Source of the DNA: Gentiana macrophylla
Lineage: Eukaryota > Streptophyta > Magnoliopsida > Gentianales > Gentianaceae
Direction of reading: 5' to 3'
DNA length: 64,000 nucleotides
Assembly: GCA_026214975.1 (NCBI GenBank)
Contig: CM047817.1
Span: 53,812,246 to 53,876,245, forward strand
Part shown: positions 48,110 through 60,867 of the stretch, piece after piece
Layout of the letters: the number at the start of each line of letters is the position of its first letter
How positions within the stretch are numbered: the first letter of the stretch is position 1
The notes under the pieces: model-generated
What the model was told of the DNA's origin: nothing
Seen by the model: only the letters and a program-made list of their open reading frames with translations
Database searches by the model: none
Position numbers and translations under genes: made by a program

Positions 48110-49680
48110 CTAGTATAGAGCAACCACCGCCGACTTAGAGTTGAAACCACTTCACAAAGACCTAAAATACATCTTCCTTAAGGACGGTGATAAGTTGCCC
48201 TTGATCATCTCATCTAAACTCGAGCCGAACAAGAAGCGCAATTAATTAAAGTGTTGAGAAACATATCCTCGCTCGATGGCAAAAATGGCGATATCGAGGA
48301 ATCACCAGACGTGTGCATGCATAAGATCCGAACGGAGGAAGGAGCGAAAAGGTCGACAACCTCAAAGGAGGCTGAATCCGCATACGCAGAGGTTGTCAAA
48401 AAGGAGATCATCAAATGGCTTGACATGGGGATTATCTACGCCATCGCCGATAGTGAGTGGGTCACTCCTACTCAAGTTGTGCCAAAGAAGGGAGGCATTA
48501 CTGTGGAGAAGAACGAAAAAGGGGAAGAAGTTGCCTTACGCCTTGTGATCGCTATAGAGTTTGCATTGATTATCGCAGTTAAATGAAGTCACCGCTAAGA
48601 TCATTTCCCCCTGCCCTTCATTGACCAACTTCTAGAAAGACTGAGTGGTCATAAGTATTATTGTTTCCTTGATGGATATTCTGGTTATTTCCAGATAGCC
48701 ATCGACCCTAATGACCAAGAGAAGACAACTTTTACCTGTCCCATCCGCACTTTTGTTTTCGCACGCCATTCGCTTATGCAATGCACCCGCGACCTTTCAA
48801 CGGTGCATGTTGGCCATATTTGATGGACTTGTGGAGCAATGCATGGAGGTCTTCATGGATGATTTCTCGCCTATGGCGACAGCTTTGATGAAATTTTAAA
48901 GAATCTCGATATGGTACTCCAACGCTATGCTGAGAAAATCTAGTGCTTAATCGAGAAATGCCATTTTCTAGTAGAAGAAGGGATTGTTTTGGGACACAAG
49001 GTGTCCAAAGGATGGTATTCAGTGTGGATAAGGCTAAGGTAGAAGCCATCGAGAAAATGTCGTGACCAAGACAAAGGAAGGAGGTACGAGGATTTCTAGG
49101 ACATGTGGGCTTCTATCGGCGCTTTCATTAAAGATTTTTCGACTATAGCAAAGCCTTTATCCAACCTCAAGAAAGAGGAAGTGGAGTTCTTGTTTGATGA
49201 TGGGTGTAAGAAAGCTTTTAATAGCTTAAAGGATAAGCTAACCAAAGGCCCCCATTTTAATCGCGCCGATCGACTCAACCTTTGAATTAATGTGCGATGC
49301 CTCTAACTACGCAGCAAGCGCAGCTTCTAGGGCGTAGAATTGACAAAAGTTCAGCCGATTTATTATGCTAGCCGCACTTTGAACCCAAATTAATGCAATT
49401 ACGCCACTACCGAGAAGGAATTCTGGCAATGCTTTTGCTATTGACAAATTCGTGGTTATCTTTTAGGGTCCAAAGTGGTGGTGTGGATGAGATCACGCAA
49501 AGACTACGCTACCTTATGGGAAAAGCAGACGCTAAACCAAGGTTACTCGATGGATTCTCGATACTACAGAATTTGACCTTGAAATTAAGGACAAGAAAGG
49601 TAGTGATAATGTTGTGGTCGACCACTTATCTCGCCTAGTAAACGAGGGTAGCGAAATCCCTAAGAGATAGGCATTGACTT
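48110..49680 (+). pseudogene. G3 reverse transcriptase and RNase H, frame-broken
   Basis: The linker ends near 48120-48180 with PPTLELKPL-like and LKYIFLKDGDKLPLIISS pieces. RT includes WVTPTQVVPKKGGITVEKN (48457-48513), FIDQLLERLSGHKYYCFLDG (about 48618-48678), RLCNAPATFQRCMLAIFDGL (48769-48828) and the catalytic FMDD at 48852-48863. The connection domain reads KPLSNLKKEEVEFLFDDGCK (49154-49213). RNase H runs about 49270-49640 and ends VVVDHLSRL. Frame breaks near 48240, 48570, 48750, 48895, 49060 and 49290. Motifs are Athila-type. Confidence 0.88.
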
Positions 49681-49839
49681 TCCGATCGAGCAATTAATGA
49701 AGCTAGAGACCCGGAGGTCGTGGTATGCCGATTACGCCAACTACTTAGCAAGTGGACACTTAGAAGAGATGACGATCGTAAAAGAAGAAAATTTTCAAAT
49801 GACTTAAAGTATCTCGTATGGGAGGATCCATATCTGCTT

Positions 49840-50960
49840 AAAGTCCGCAAGGACGGGTTGCTTAGAAGGTGCGCCCGAGCATGAACAATTGGATATCTTG
49901 GAGCAATGTCATAGTGGTCCCGCTGGTGGGCACTACGGAGCACCTAAGATACCACAAAAAATCCTTCAAGCTTGGTTTTTACCGCCTACTCGCTTAAAGA
50001 TGTCAAGCCTTTTGCAAGGGTCGTGATAGATGCCAAAGAGTAGGAGACTCAAGAATAGGATGGAGATGCCTTTGAGGCCTATCTTGGAATGTGAGGTCTT
50101 TGACGTCTGGGGCATTGATTTTATGGGACCGCTCCCATCATCATGCTCTAACAAATATATTCTCGTCTCAGTAGACTATGTTTCCAAATGGGTAGAGGCC
50201 ATAGCCACCCAAACCAATGATCACAAAGTTGTTAAGAAATTCTTGCAAAAGAATATCTTTACTAGATTTGGTCGTCCTGTAGCCCTTATCGTTGATGAAG
50301 GTTCGCATTTCTGTAATGCACCACTGGATAAAATTCTTGAGAAGTATGGTGTCAAGCATAGAATTGGTACACCATACCACCCCCAAACCAGTGGCCAAGT
50401 CGAGGTGAGCAACAGAAGTCTTAAACGGATTTTGGAGAAAACGGTGAATTCCAATAGATCCAATCGAGTCCAAGTTGGACGATGCACTTTGGGCTTATCG
50501 CACCGCTGCTCAAGACCCCTATGGGTACGCTACCCTTCCAAATGGTTTATGGCAAGGCTTGCCATCTACCGGGCCGAGCCGAGCACGAGCTTATCGGGCT
50601 ATTAAATTCTTAAACTTCGATAGCCAACTCGTGGGGAGAAAAGATTATTGCAACTACATAAGCTCGATGAATTCGCACTCGTGGCCTATGAGAACGCCAA
50701 GTCGAGCAAGGAAAGAACGGCGGCGCCCACGATGCTAAGATTAAAGATCGGGAATTCAAAGTGGGAGACATGGCTTTGTCAGATAACACCAGGCTCCATC
50801 TTTTGCCGGTAAGCTTAAATCTAGATGGTCCGCCCTTTGAGATTCTTGATGTTCATCCCGGTGAGCCATTACGCTGAAAGGGTACGCGATCAACCGCTCA
50901 AAGTCAATGGTCACTGGATTAAGAAGTACTTTGGGCAACCCAAGCGGAAAGCCTCAAGTA
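49840..50960 (+). pseudogene. G3 integrase, frame-broken after the core
   Basis: A zinc-binding region lies at about 49880-50030 (HSGPAGGHYGAPK; the Cys pair is lost to a frame break). The catalytic core is one clean frame from 50030 to about 50450: Asp at 50116-50118 ([11 protein letters not shown]), Asp at 50294-50296 (VDEGSHFCN) and Glu at 50402-50404 (SGQVEVSNR), with 35 residues between the last two. The C-terminal part (about 50740-50960, EFKVGDMAL) is broken. The second motif has Glu where most relatives have Gly. Confidence 0.88.
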
Positions 50961-52642
50961 CTATACTTTCAAAAGAGAAATGAAACGGTTGAGTCGCTTT
51001 ATTTGTGAAGAGATTCCATCCGACTTCTTTGGAGTGGATGATGACATTATTACCCCTAACCTTGCAGATCCTTCACAATGCTCCCGAGCTTGTTTGCATA
51101 CCTCAAATTAACTGAGAAACAAGAACAAGAAGAAAAGAGTCGTTGTTGTCTCGAGAGAAAATTTCATGATCTTATCGCGACTTGACTTGTTGTTGTGGCG
51201 AAAACCATTTCCGTTCTAGTCATTCCGAGTCCGACAGAGAAGTGGTTAGCCTTAAACCCAAGTGGCCTCGATCCAGTTGACTTGGTTTCTCTGTCAAGCT
51301 AATGACATAAAAGAAGCGCCTCCTAGGAGGCAAACTAGTCTTTTAAGTATTTCTTTTAGTTAAGTTTTTAGGTTATTAGGAATAAAACCTTGGTGAGTTG
51401 TGTGTTGGTTATCCTTGTCCTATTTGTGAATGCTTTATGTGCCTACATGTTTACTCATATACCCCGAGATTATATGTTATGTCGAGTGTGCGACATCTGT
51501 TGAGCGGTTGTTGCCAAATATTCCTTTAGTATTGTCTCGTCCTCGATACGAGTGCAAATGGTTTATTCATGCTACGGCCTCGACCACCGCCAACCTACAA
51601 ATTACAAACCACTTCATAACCAAATAAGTATTCTTTTCTTTTTTTGCACATTCTGAGGACATAATGTGATTTAAGTGTGGGGTGCAATTCGTGCTTTATT
51701 TCGACAATATGAGTAGATATTTGTGATCCTTGATAAATTTTAAAGATTTTAAAATTTTGGCACTTGGATAATTGTAAATCTTGAGCATGTAATTGGAACA
51801 AATGCTTGCTAGTTGTAGTTTCTCGACGATGATAGTATGTGACTTAGTGAGATAATTATAGCATGTCTTTATCAAGCATGGAGATAGAATTCGCTTTCTC
51901 ACGAAAGCCTTTGACATTGAAGCAAGATTTTTGAACTATATCCTTTCATTATTTTGATGAGTTATCTTAGGAAGGTCAAGATAGTAACACCTTAGTTAGA
52001 CCGCAGTCCGTGAATATCATAAAGTTTGAATGTGATAAGTGAGATGTAACTTATGTCTTTAAAAAGTGAATGAATAAATAATTAGTGAATAAATACGCTT
52101 GTCGAAAAGTCAAGTTAATGATTTGAGTGAGGTAGGGTATACCACGATGTCCTATACCACTATGATGACCAAAAGCTCACGACGCTAAAGAAGCTACCCT
52201 ATGATTTGAGTAAGGTAGGGTGTTATCACGAAAACATCCTATTCTACTATGACGGGTAAGAGCTCATTCGATGTGCGGCAAAAGAAAAAAAGGAAAAAAA
52301 GAGAAAGTGGAAAAATTAAAGACTTGGTTATCGTTACTTTATACCTAGTATAAACCGCATGATATGTCAGTAGGATTATCCTACTGAAAAGCGTGGGAAG
52401 GCTTTGAGTGGAGCTATTACTGCCTATATCTAGGATAGTCATTGAAATTTTTGAGAGGATATTTCTTTGGAAGACTTGTTAAATTTGAAAAGGGCTTGTC
52501 ACACATACACTGAATCTATCTCTGTGATAGTATTGTTTGCTATAGTTGTTGTATCTTTTGTTACGTGAGTTAGGAATCTATTTGGATTGCATATAAAGTG
52601 AGCTAGTTTTAATTGTTTTGCTCGGGACAAGCAAAAGTCTAA
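50961..52642 (+). other. G3 3' non-coding region
   Basis: Non-coding except for a short frame continuing from integrase to about 51110. Contains AAGCGCCTCCTAGGAGGCAA (51315-51334), part of a conserved Athila sequence, and a second purine tract, AAGTGTGGGGTG, at 51673-51684. A 60 bp direct repeat (about 52120-52170 and 52195-52250, GAGTGAGGTAGGGTAT versus GAGTAAGGTAGGGTGT) is seen. No env-like ORF recognised. Confidence 0.65.
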
Positions 52643-52653
52643 GTGTGGGGGAG
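52643..52653 (+). other. G3 polypurine tract
   Basis: GTGTGGGGGAG, preceded by GGGACAAGCAAAAGTCTAA, eight bases before the 3' LTR. The spacing TTGTTTA between tract and LTR is slightly long. Confidence 0.75.
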
Positions 52654-52660
52654 TTGTTTA

Positions 52661-54333
52661 TGACTAATTTTATGGTTTTTATCGAGTTGTTTCGTAACAT
52701 TATCTCCCGTGTTTTAGTGATTTTTATAGAAAATCACTCGCCAAAAGGATAAATTGAGCAAATGAGTTTTAAAGATAATAAATTGCAAAAGTGGCTGATT
52801 TATGTGTTTTTATCGTTGGTTTTATGTTTATTTGGATGTTGTTACACTTTGCAATATTTTGGATATCTTGTAGATGCATATCTTCGGTCTAAAAGAGGTG
52901 TTTAGAGGGTTAGAAGAAGATGCCACAAGTTTACGAGTTCAACGGAGCAAGTTTTCCTAAGTACTTAAATCGTTACATATTTTCGACTGAGATTTGACCC
53001 ATCTTAGAGGCATTTTCAGGGGAGGACTTCTTCATGAAAATTGTAGATCATTGAAAGAGCTTTCCAACGCACTTTGAATTACGTCAATCGGACTTCTACA
53101 ACTCAAATGGTGGTCAAGTGGGTAATCAATTTCGTAAGTGGAAAATCCCGTAAAACGACTCGGGATACGACGGGCTAATCAAAAAGGCGTTTTCTGAAGA
53201 AGAGTCCTTAATGAAAGTTGTAGAGTTTTCCGAGAGCTTAATTATGACGTTCGGATCATAATTTTTGGAGGTCTACAACTCAAGATATGAATTTTAGAAG
53301 TTTGAGTCCAAAATAGACTAGCATCCAAATCCGCTCACCACCGCCATTCATTCAGCACCACCGACATACGCATAAGTGATTCAGCCGACTTACTCCCTTA
53401 TATATACAGCTATTTCCAACCCTAATGAATATAATTCATTCACACAAAATTTAGAGGAGCAAATGCCGAGTCAGATCAAAAAAAAAAAAGAAGATGATTT
53501 CTTCCACCCAAATGATCATGATCAACATCATGGTTGTTGGCTAAGCACATCAGCGGTGGGACAACGGATGAAACCGATCAACATCAACACCAACTAGAGA
53601 GATTTTTAGCCGTACTTTTTTAGTGAGTAAAGTTATCGCTTTTCATCAATTAGAATTTGTTATTTATCGCTTACGCTTTATTTGAATCGAGAGATCGATG
53701 AAACCATCTTTTATGCTTTGAATTTATATGAAAATATTGTTCAAGTTGTGATCTTTTAATTGATGCGATTAATTATAATTCGAGAGATCGCTTATAGTTA
53801 ATTTAGTAAGAGTATTAGAAATAATCTCGTGATCTTGTTTTGCATGTCGCTTTGTTTTATTTGAAAAAGAAAATCGAAACCCTAGAATTCGCTTAGAGAA
53901 ATTTAATCGAATTCGTGATAGATCATTACTAAAAATCATATCTTTAACTTGCCGCCTAGTTGGGGTTGGGTTGATTGATCGGTGGATTCTCGCTGCCTTG
54001 CCGTTGTTTTAATTACTTGATAAATCGAATCATTAGTATAAATCGTTGATTGCTAAGTTAGTTGTTTTAAATTCTAGTTGATTGTTAATTTTCTCGCAAA
54101 TTTACTATTCATCAAAGTTATCGCTCATCATCGCTTTTACTGCTCATCATCTGCTCGTTAATTCATAATTAGTTTAAATCTTAGTTAATAGTCGTGACAT
54201 AATCGATAAGATAATTGTTCCTTGATCCGATAAACATTCCACTCCCTTAGGACGACCCGTTAACATCTTTTACTACGAACCTTATACTTGGGGTGTTTCG
54301 GTTATAAATTGTAAAACTCGTTTTTACCGAACA
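52661..54333 (+). repeat. G3 3' LTR (1673 bp)
   Basis: TGACTAATTTTATGG to TTTTTACCGAACA. Near-identical to 42780-44444. Confidence 0.93.
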
Positions 54334-54625
54334 ACTTACATTATGCAATTAGTTTATTACACACATCAAACTACTGAGTCTAGCAACCGAAATCACACAC
54401 ATACACTACTGAGTATCTAATAATTAGTATCATATTTAACAACAAGTAATAAGGCTTAATTTTGATATAATTCCATTTGCACAAATTCAAAGAGACTCAA
54501 CAATCATGTACTCACCAAGTATCAACAGTCACTGGAGTTGCTTTGAGTTTGTTAACTCCAAAAGTTTTAAGTGTTAAGTTTATTCACCCCTCTAAACTTA
54601 ACCAAAGCCTTTTCAAGGACCAACA
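54334..54625 (+). repeat. S5 5' LTR, right part
   Basis: Resumes the Sirevirus LTR with TTACACACATCAAACTACTG and ends TCAAGGACCAACA, matching the last 290 bp of the sister LTRs. Confidence 0.9.
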
Positions 54626-54627
54626 AT

Positions 54628-54639
54628 TGGTATCGGATC
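54628..54639 (+). other. S5 primer binding site (initiator tRNA-Met type)
   Basis: TGGTATCGGATC, 2 bp after the LTR end. Same CAG to CGG change as S2. Confidence 0.75.
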
Positions 54640-54729
54640 GGTGCTTCGCTTACGAAGAAATCCTACTTGTTGTGCTTGTGAAAATACTTTGAAACTTTTT
54701 CAAGTTCTCGATTTTCAAAGCTTTGCATC

Positions 54730-57049
54730 ATGGATAACAACCAAAGATGCTAGAACTATCTTTGATGTGTTCTTTAGATAGATTTGATGAATATAAACGT
54801 CGAATGCAGGCTTATCTAGCTGCAACACATGATGAAATGATGGATGTACTAACTGATGGACCACTGGAGATCACCAAGTCGATAATAAGGGAGATAAGAC
54901 ACGATACATTCCAAAGCCAAAAAGGGAATGGAATCTTTGAAGATAGAAAGAGAGCAAATCTTAACAATATTGCTATTGATATCATTTACGTAACTCGGAT
55001 AGCAATATGTATATGAAGGTGAAAGATTGCAAAACCGCAAAGGAACTTTGGGACAAGATTCGATTAATCTGTGAAGGCAATCGATGCTATCGAGAAGAAC
55101 AAAATCGGTGTGGCCAAAAGAGGTTTCAAAAGTTCAAAATGCTACCAAATGAAACCATTGAGCAAATGGAATCAAGATTGAATGCAGTGCGGATGAACTT
55201 AACTCACCGAGTGTAAGTTATTCAAAAGAAGAAATCAACTCAAAAATCTTGGAAGCATTACACGACAAAGAAGTTTGGGAGATGAAGGGCACCTTTATAT
55301 AGAAGAAATGAGAAAGTTACATGAAGAGGATACCTTCAAATTATTCTCGAGATCTTAAAACTTATGAATTCAAAGAATGTGACCGGTTCTTACCAATCGA
55401 AAAGGAAGAACAAAAAACAACTGTATTGGCTGCCAAACATCAAGAAGAAACTTCAGGAGCTCAAGATGATCTGCTGGATGAGATGCAAAAGCAGATTGCC
55501 CTACTGAGCACGAAAATCAGGATGATGAAGACTGGAAAGGGTTCTCCAAGGAATTTCACTAAGAAATTCAAGGGAAAAGAAGAAGGATGATTCAAGGAAA
55601 GACAATGATTACTTGTGTTTCCAATGCAAGAAACCAGGACACTTCAAACTCCGGTCGTCCGAGTTAAAACAAAGTAAGGAACATGATTCTCTTTGTTTCA
55701 ACTGCAAAAATCCTGGACATTTCAGACCTTATTGTCCAGACCTACTGAAGACCAAGAGTCAACAAATAAGACATGGCAAGAAGGCCATGGTTGTTTGAAG
55801 ATGAATCAAAGCTATGAAGTGGAATCGAGAAAAGGAAATGAATCGATGACACAAAGACTCAAGTTGATATGGAAGACTATGCATTCATGGCAAACATGGA
55901 TGAAACAGAGGAGGTATACAATACAGTATCAATAAACACTCCTGCTGGAAGTGATTGTGAATCAACTTGTGGTTCAAATCATAGAAATTCTGACAATAAT
56001 GAATCTTTGGATGCCATCCTTAATCAACTAAGGATAATACAATCTGGTTATAAGATTGTGAAGTCTGAAAAAGAAGCTCTTCAATTAGAAGTTGAAAGAT
56101 TAAATACTGAATTAAGAATTCTCAAAGGTAAGGAAAAAGAGGTTAGACAGAATCGATAAGCTGCTTGTACATTCAATGCTAATGAGTTTGTTTGAACCAT
56201 CTTGTTCATCCACTGCATTCAAATCTGGAAAGCCTTATGGTGATAGGACAGGGCTTGGATTTAGAACTCAACAATGCAATAAGAGTGGATCCAGTAAGGT
56301 CACTGAACCTAGTACCCGGATTGGTCCTAAGTTTGTGCCTGCACAAGATCCAACTCCCAAAAGGGTTGTTGAGGCAGTGAAACCTACTGAGAATGCTTCA
56401 AAGAGGCAAAATCAGAAGTCTAAAAGGACATCAGTACCTAACAAAAAGGGTAAATCCAAAGATAGGACTGCTGGACCTTCTAGACCTACTGATAGCAGAC
56501 CTACTACCAAGTCTGCTGAACCACAGAAAGAAAAAAACCAGAAATATTCCAAGGATAAGAATCCTAAACCCAAAAATGTTAATCATTCTAGGGATACTTA
56601 TCTCAGGGGGAAAGGTAGATTGTTCCCATCGATGATGATTGGAATATTCCTACTCCTACTGCTAGAAACAGCAAGTATAACCATGCTACTAGGGTAAAAC
56701 CTAAGCAATGGAATCAATGAGAGGACTCATCGAGAGGACTTATACAAGGCCTCAAGAGAGACCTCAACAGACTCCATATTACAGAATTTGCTCCTAACAG
56801 ATAGAAATCCAATGTTTATACTAATGCTTCTAACAATGAAATCACTTCAAACAACATTACATACCAAAAGGCCAGAAAACATATGTGAATCCTACACAAC
56901 CACTTGTTAGACCATATGAATGTGTAGAATACATGTATGAACCTAAGTATGACACTTTTAGAAGAAGACCTTATGGAAATATGCCAGGGTTCATGCTTAC
57001 CACTGACCATTATGGACCCAAACAGGTTTGGGTACCTAAAATGTATTGA
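54730..57049 (+). pseudogene. gag: S5 gag, best preserved copy but frame-broken
   Basis: ATG at 54730 (MDN). The N-terminal and UBN2-type capsid region (54760-55370) includes YKRRMQAYLAATHDEMMDVL, MKVKDCKTAKELWDKI and LPNETIEQMESRLNAV. Two zinc knuckles are at 55613-55738: CFQCKKPGHFKL (last Cys lost) and a complete one, CFNCKNPGHFRPYC. An acidic heptad-rich segment (55869-56159, EALQLEVERLNTELRILKGK) may be a coiled coil. A basic segment (56190-56640) has KSGKPYGDRTGLGFRTQQ and many Lys/Ser/Pro. The C-terminus is VWVPKMY with TGA at 57047-57049. About six frame changes. In a working element, Gag would assemble particles in the cytoplasm. Confidence 0.9.
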
Positions 57050-57068
57050 CTTTGTTTTGTAGGATGTC

Positions 57069-60000
57069 TGGTACTTTGACAGTGGATGTTCCAGACATAT
57101 GACAAAGAATAAGCACAGTTTGTCAAACTATGCAGCAAAAGATAGTCCAAGGGTGAATTTTGGCAACAAGAATACACCCGGATACACAAGAGGATATGGC
57201 ACACTTGTGAGAAATGGACTAACAATCAGAAATGTTGCATATGTGGAAGGACTGGACTACAACTTGCTTGAAACACCGACAATTACGTGACATGGATACA
57301 AGGTCACTTTTGACAAAAACAACTGTACTGTCATTAGTGAAAGAAGTGATCAAGCTGTGTTGGCTGGAAGAAGACAACAAAACATGTATGTTGTGGATTG
57401 GTCTACTGAAGTTCCAGAAACATGTCTGATTGTGCATACCAAGTCAGAACTTAATTGGTTATGGCATAAGAAGCTGAATCATCTGAATTTTGATGACATC
57501 AATCAGTTGGTGAAGAAGAAACTGGTGATTGGTTTACCTAGGATCACATTCAAAAAGGATACTATATGTGATGCATGTCAGAAAGGTAAACAGACAAAGT
57601 CAAGCTTCAAATCAAAGACTAAGCAATCAACTAATAGAGTCTTGGAGCTGATGCATATGGATCTATTTGGACCAGTTACACCAACATGTGTTACAGGAAA
57701 GAAATACACCTTAGTGGTTGTGGATGACTATTCAAGGTACACTTGGGTGGTATTTATGAACAAGAAAAGTGAAACACTTCAAAAGATGCCTGAACTTTTT
57801 GAAGAGATTGCAAAATGAGAAATGTTTGACAGTAATAAAAAACAGATCAGACAAGGGTACTGAATTTCTCAATAAAGTTATAAGAGAATATTGTGAACAT
57901 AATGGTGTACTACATCAACTTGCTGTTGCTGGTACACCTCAGCAAAATGGGGTTGCTGAAAGAAGAAACAGGACTCTAAAAGAAGCAGGAAGAACTATGA
58001 TTTGTGAAGCATTATTGCTTGAAAGATATTGGGTGAGCAGTTAATACATCATGCTATACACAAAACAGAACCTCAGTGAACAAGAAGATGCTGAAGACAC
58101 CTTATGAGATTTGGAATGGAAGAAAACCTAACATATCCTATTTCCATCCATTTGGAAGCAAGTGTTTTATCTTGAATCATAAGGAACATTTGAAGACTTT
58201 CCAACCTAAATCAGATGAAGGGATTTTCTTGGGATATTCTTCAGTCAGCAAGGAATTCAGGGTACTGAACAAGAGGTCATTAAAACATGAAGAAACAATC
58301 CATGTTGTGTTTGATGAACCTAAGTTCACTGGTATGGAAGATGAAGCTTGTGACCCAGCTGAGAATCTACAAGTCACTGATCCAGATTCTGTTGATGTTT
58401 TGGAAAGATTCAATGACTTAAAGGTTTCTGATCCTGCCCCTGCTGAACACCCTGCTAATAATACTACTGATGCAACAACCGAAGCAGTTCAAGGATCTGT
58501 TGAACCCCTTGTTGAAGAAACAATGAAACTTTTGAAGATGAGGTTCCCGAGGATCAATCCAACCATAATCCACAATGGTTAAGGGACCACCTCACTGAAC
58601 AAGTTATTGGAAATATACATCAAGGTGTGAGGACTAGAAGACAACTAGAAGCAATGTTTACATGTTTTCTATCTCAATTTGAACCTAAAGTTGTTGAAGA
58701 AGCAATTTGAGATCCAGAATGGATAATTGCTATGCAAGAAGAATTAAATGAATTTGAAAGAAATCAAGTTTGGACACTAGTAGATAGGCCTAATCATGCA
58801 AATATCATTGGTAATAAATGGGTATCTGAGAAACAAGCTGGATGAATCTAGTACCATTGTAAGGAATAAGGCCGGACTAGTTGCAAAGGCTATTCTCAAG
58901 CGGAAGGAATAGATTTTGATGAAACATATGCACTGTTGCAAGATTGGAAGCTATCAGATTATTCTTAGCACATCTTTGCATATAAAACTTCAAGGTATAT
59001 CAAATGGATGTCAAAAGTGCATTTTTGAATGGCATTCTGGAAGAGGAGGTGTATGTTCAGCAACCTCCTGGATTTGAAGTTAAGGATCAAGAAGATAAAG
59101 TGTATAGACTCAATAAAGCACTTTATAGCTTGAAACAAGCACCAAGAGCATGGTATGAGACTCTATCTCAATTCTTGGTGGACAAAGGTTTTACAAAAGG
59201 CACCATTGATAAGACTCTTTTCAGAATCAATGAAAAAGACAGCACCCTGCTGGTGCAGATTTATGTTGATGACATAATCTTTGGTTCAGAAAATGAATTG
59301 TTATGTGAGAAGTTTGCAGTTATAATAAAGAGTAAATTCCAAATGAGTATGATGGGAGAAATGAACTACTTTTTGGGATTGCAAGTTAAACAGATGAAAG
59401 ATGAAATCTTCATTCATCAAACTAAGTATACCAAGGAGTTACTAAAGAAGTTTGGTATGGAAAACAGCACCAAAATATCAACTCCAATGAGTACAAATAT
59501 CAGATTGGATGAAGATAAATAAGGCAAAGATGTTGATCAGACTTTATACAGAAGGATGATAAGCAGTCTGCTGTACCTCAACGCCAATGAGACTGATATA
59601 TATCCTTTCCTGTAGGTGTTTGTGCAAGATTTCAATCTAAACTAAAGAAAGTCATTTAGGTGCAGTTAAAAGAGTTCTCAAATACCTAAATGAGACTTTG
59701 GGAGTAGGGATATGGTATTCCAAGGATGGAAGCTTCAAAGTTATATCCTACTCAGATTCGATTATCTCTGGATGCAAGATTGATAGAAAAAGCACCACAG
59801 GAACAAGTCAGTTAATGGGAAATAGATTGGTTTCCTGGTTTAGCAAGAAACAGAACTCAATATCAACCTCCACTGCTGAAGTTGAATACATTTCTGCTGG
59901 AAGTTGTTGTGCACAAATACAGTGGTTAAGACAACAATTAAGGGATTATGGAATTGAAGAAAGGGAAATTCCAATTATGTATGACAACACAAGTGCAATA

Positions 60001-60243
60001 GCAATAACTGAAAATCCTGTTTTGCACTCAAGGACCAAGCATATTGATGTAAGACATCATTTTATAAGAGATCATGTTGAAAAGAAAGAAGTGGTGGTTC
60101 TTTACATCCCTACTGAAGATCAACTTGCTGATATATTCACTAAACCACTGGATAGTGAAAGATTTGCTAAACTAAGGACTGAACTTGGAATTATTAAAGT
60201 TGGTGATAATCAAGTGAGTCTTGGAATTCACCAAGGGGATTAG
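57069..60243 (+). pseudogene. pol: S5 pol: protease-integrase-RT-RNase H, near full length
   Basis: Protease WYFDSGCSRHMT at 57069-57104 (catalytic Asp 57078-57080). GAG-pre-integrase at about 57435-57600 (LNWLWHKKLNHLNFDDINQL, CDACQKGKQTKSS). Integrase core: Asp 57660-57662 (MDLFGP), Asp 57850-57852 (SDKGTEF) and Glu 57958-57960 (QQNGVAER), with D(35)E spacing. Integrase C-terminal part to about 58320. An acidic linker follows to 58560. RT runs about 58650-59520 with [20 protein letters not shown] and YVDD at 59262-59273. RNase H runs about 59698-60243 with LADIFTKPLDSERFAKLRTE and stops at TAG 60241-60243. The domains lie in five successive frames, so at least four net frameshifts. Confidence 0.93.
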
Positions 60244-60400
60244 TCTTTGCTATGTTGGGTGAGCTCACTTAGCAAATTAGTCATTGGTATCAACAATTCC
60301 ATGTACATATGTTTGGACAATTGAGCAAATGAGGTTGCCAAGAGGATTGGTATTTGTCATGTTGGGTGAGCTCACTTGATGGTCGATCATTGGTATTAAA
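60233..60400 (+). repeat. Duplicated post-pol motif of S5
   Basis: Units at 60233-60290 and about 60339-60400 share GGATTrGT, ATGTTGGGTGAGCTCACTT and CATTGGTAT. The first overlaps the pol stop codon. Same arrangement in S1 and S2. Confidence 0.8.
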
Positions 60401-60867
60401 CTTCATCTTGTATTATCAATTGAACAAAACAAGAAGGAATCAAATATCGATGAGATTTACTCTGTCGTGAGGTTTCTTTGAGGCATATTTGTCGTGATTG
60501 CTAAGCCAACCTACGCGATGACAAAGGCTGCTTTGAATGAAACGCGTTACTCGAGTCAAACTTATAAAAGTCAAAAAGTAATGGCGGGATATTTATTCTA
60601 TCCATTATAACCACGATTACGATCCAACGGTTACAAAACGTTATTAAAAGTAATGGACCACGTGTCAAAACCGCATTCACTCAGATTTAATCGTGGTTAA
60701 TGGCACTTTATACACGTTCTAACAGTTTTAAACGCATCATCTGCATATATATACTGAGACCTATTCACGAGAGGCTACTCACAAAAATCTCAAATTGATT
60801 CTCTCTACAAGTTTTCTTCGTGTGAACACAGATTTGAACTCTCTCTTCTTCATCTTTTTCACTTATC
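60401..60867 (+). other. S5 spacer between pol and ORF3
   Basis: About 470 bases without coding signal. Contains TATATATA near 60745 and GTGAACACAGATTTGAACTC before the ORF3 start, both shared with S2. A separate or spliced ORF3 RNA would need a start or acceptor here; I cannot prove either. Confidence 0.5.

Larger units (their letters stand above)
42780..54333 (+). mobile_element. Athila-like Ty3/gypsy element G3, complete with both LTRs
   Basis: Two near-identical LTRs (1665 and 1673 bp) flank gag, protease, RT, RNase H and integrase in gypsy order. A primer site resembling tRNA-Asp type, RT motifs such as RLCNAPATFQR, and a 3' region with GGGACAAGCAAAAGTCTAAG before GTGTGGGGGAG all match the Athila group. 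It sits in the 5' LTR of S5. Flanks are GTTTA and ACTTA, so a perfect target duplication is not seen. It lacks a recognisable env-like ORF. All coding frames are broken. Confidence 0.9.

Noticed and set aside
42780..54333. Env-like gene in the G3 3' region
   Set aside because: No frame longer than about 80 codons with a signal peptide or membrane segment between 50961 and 52642.
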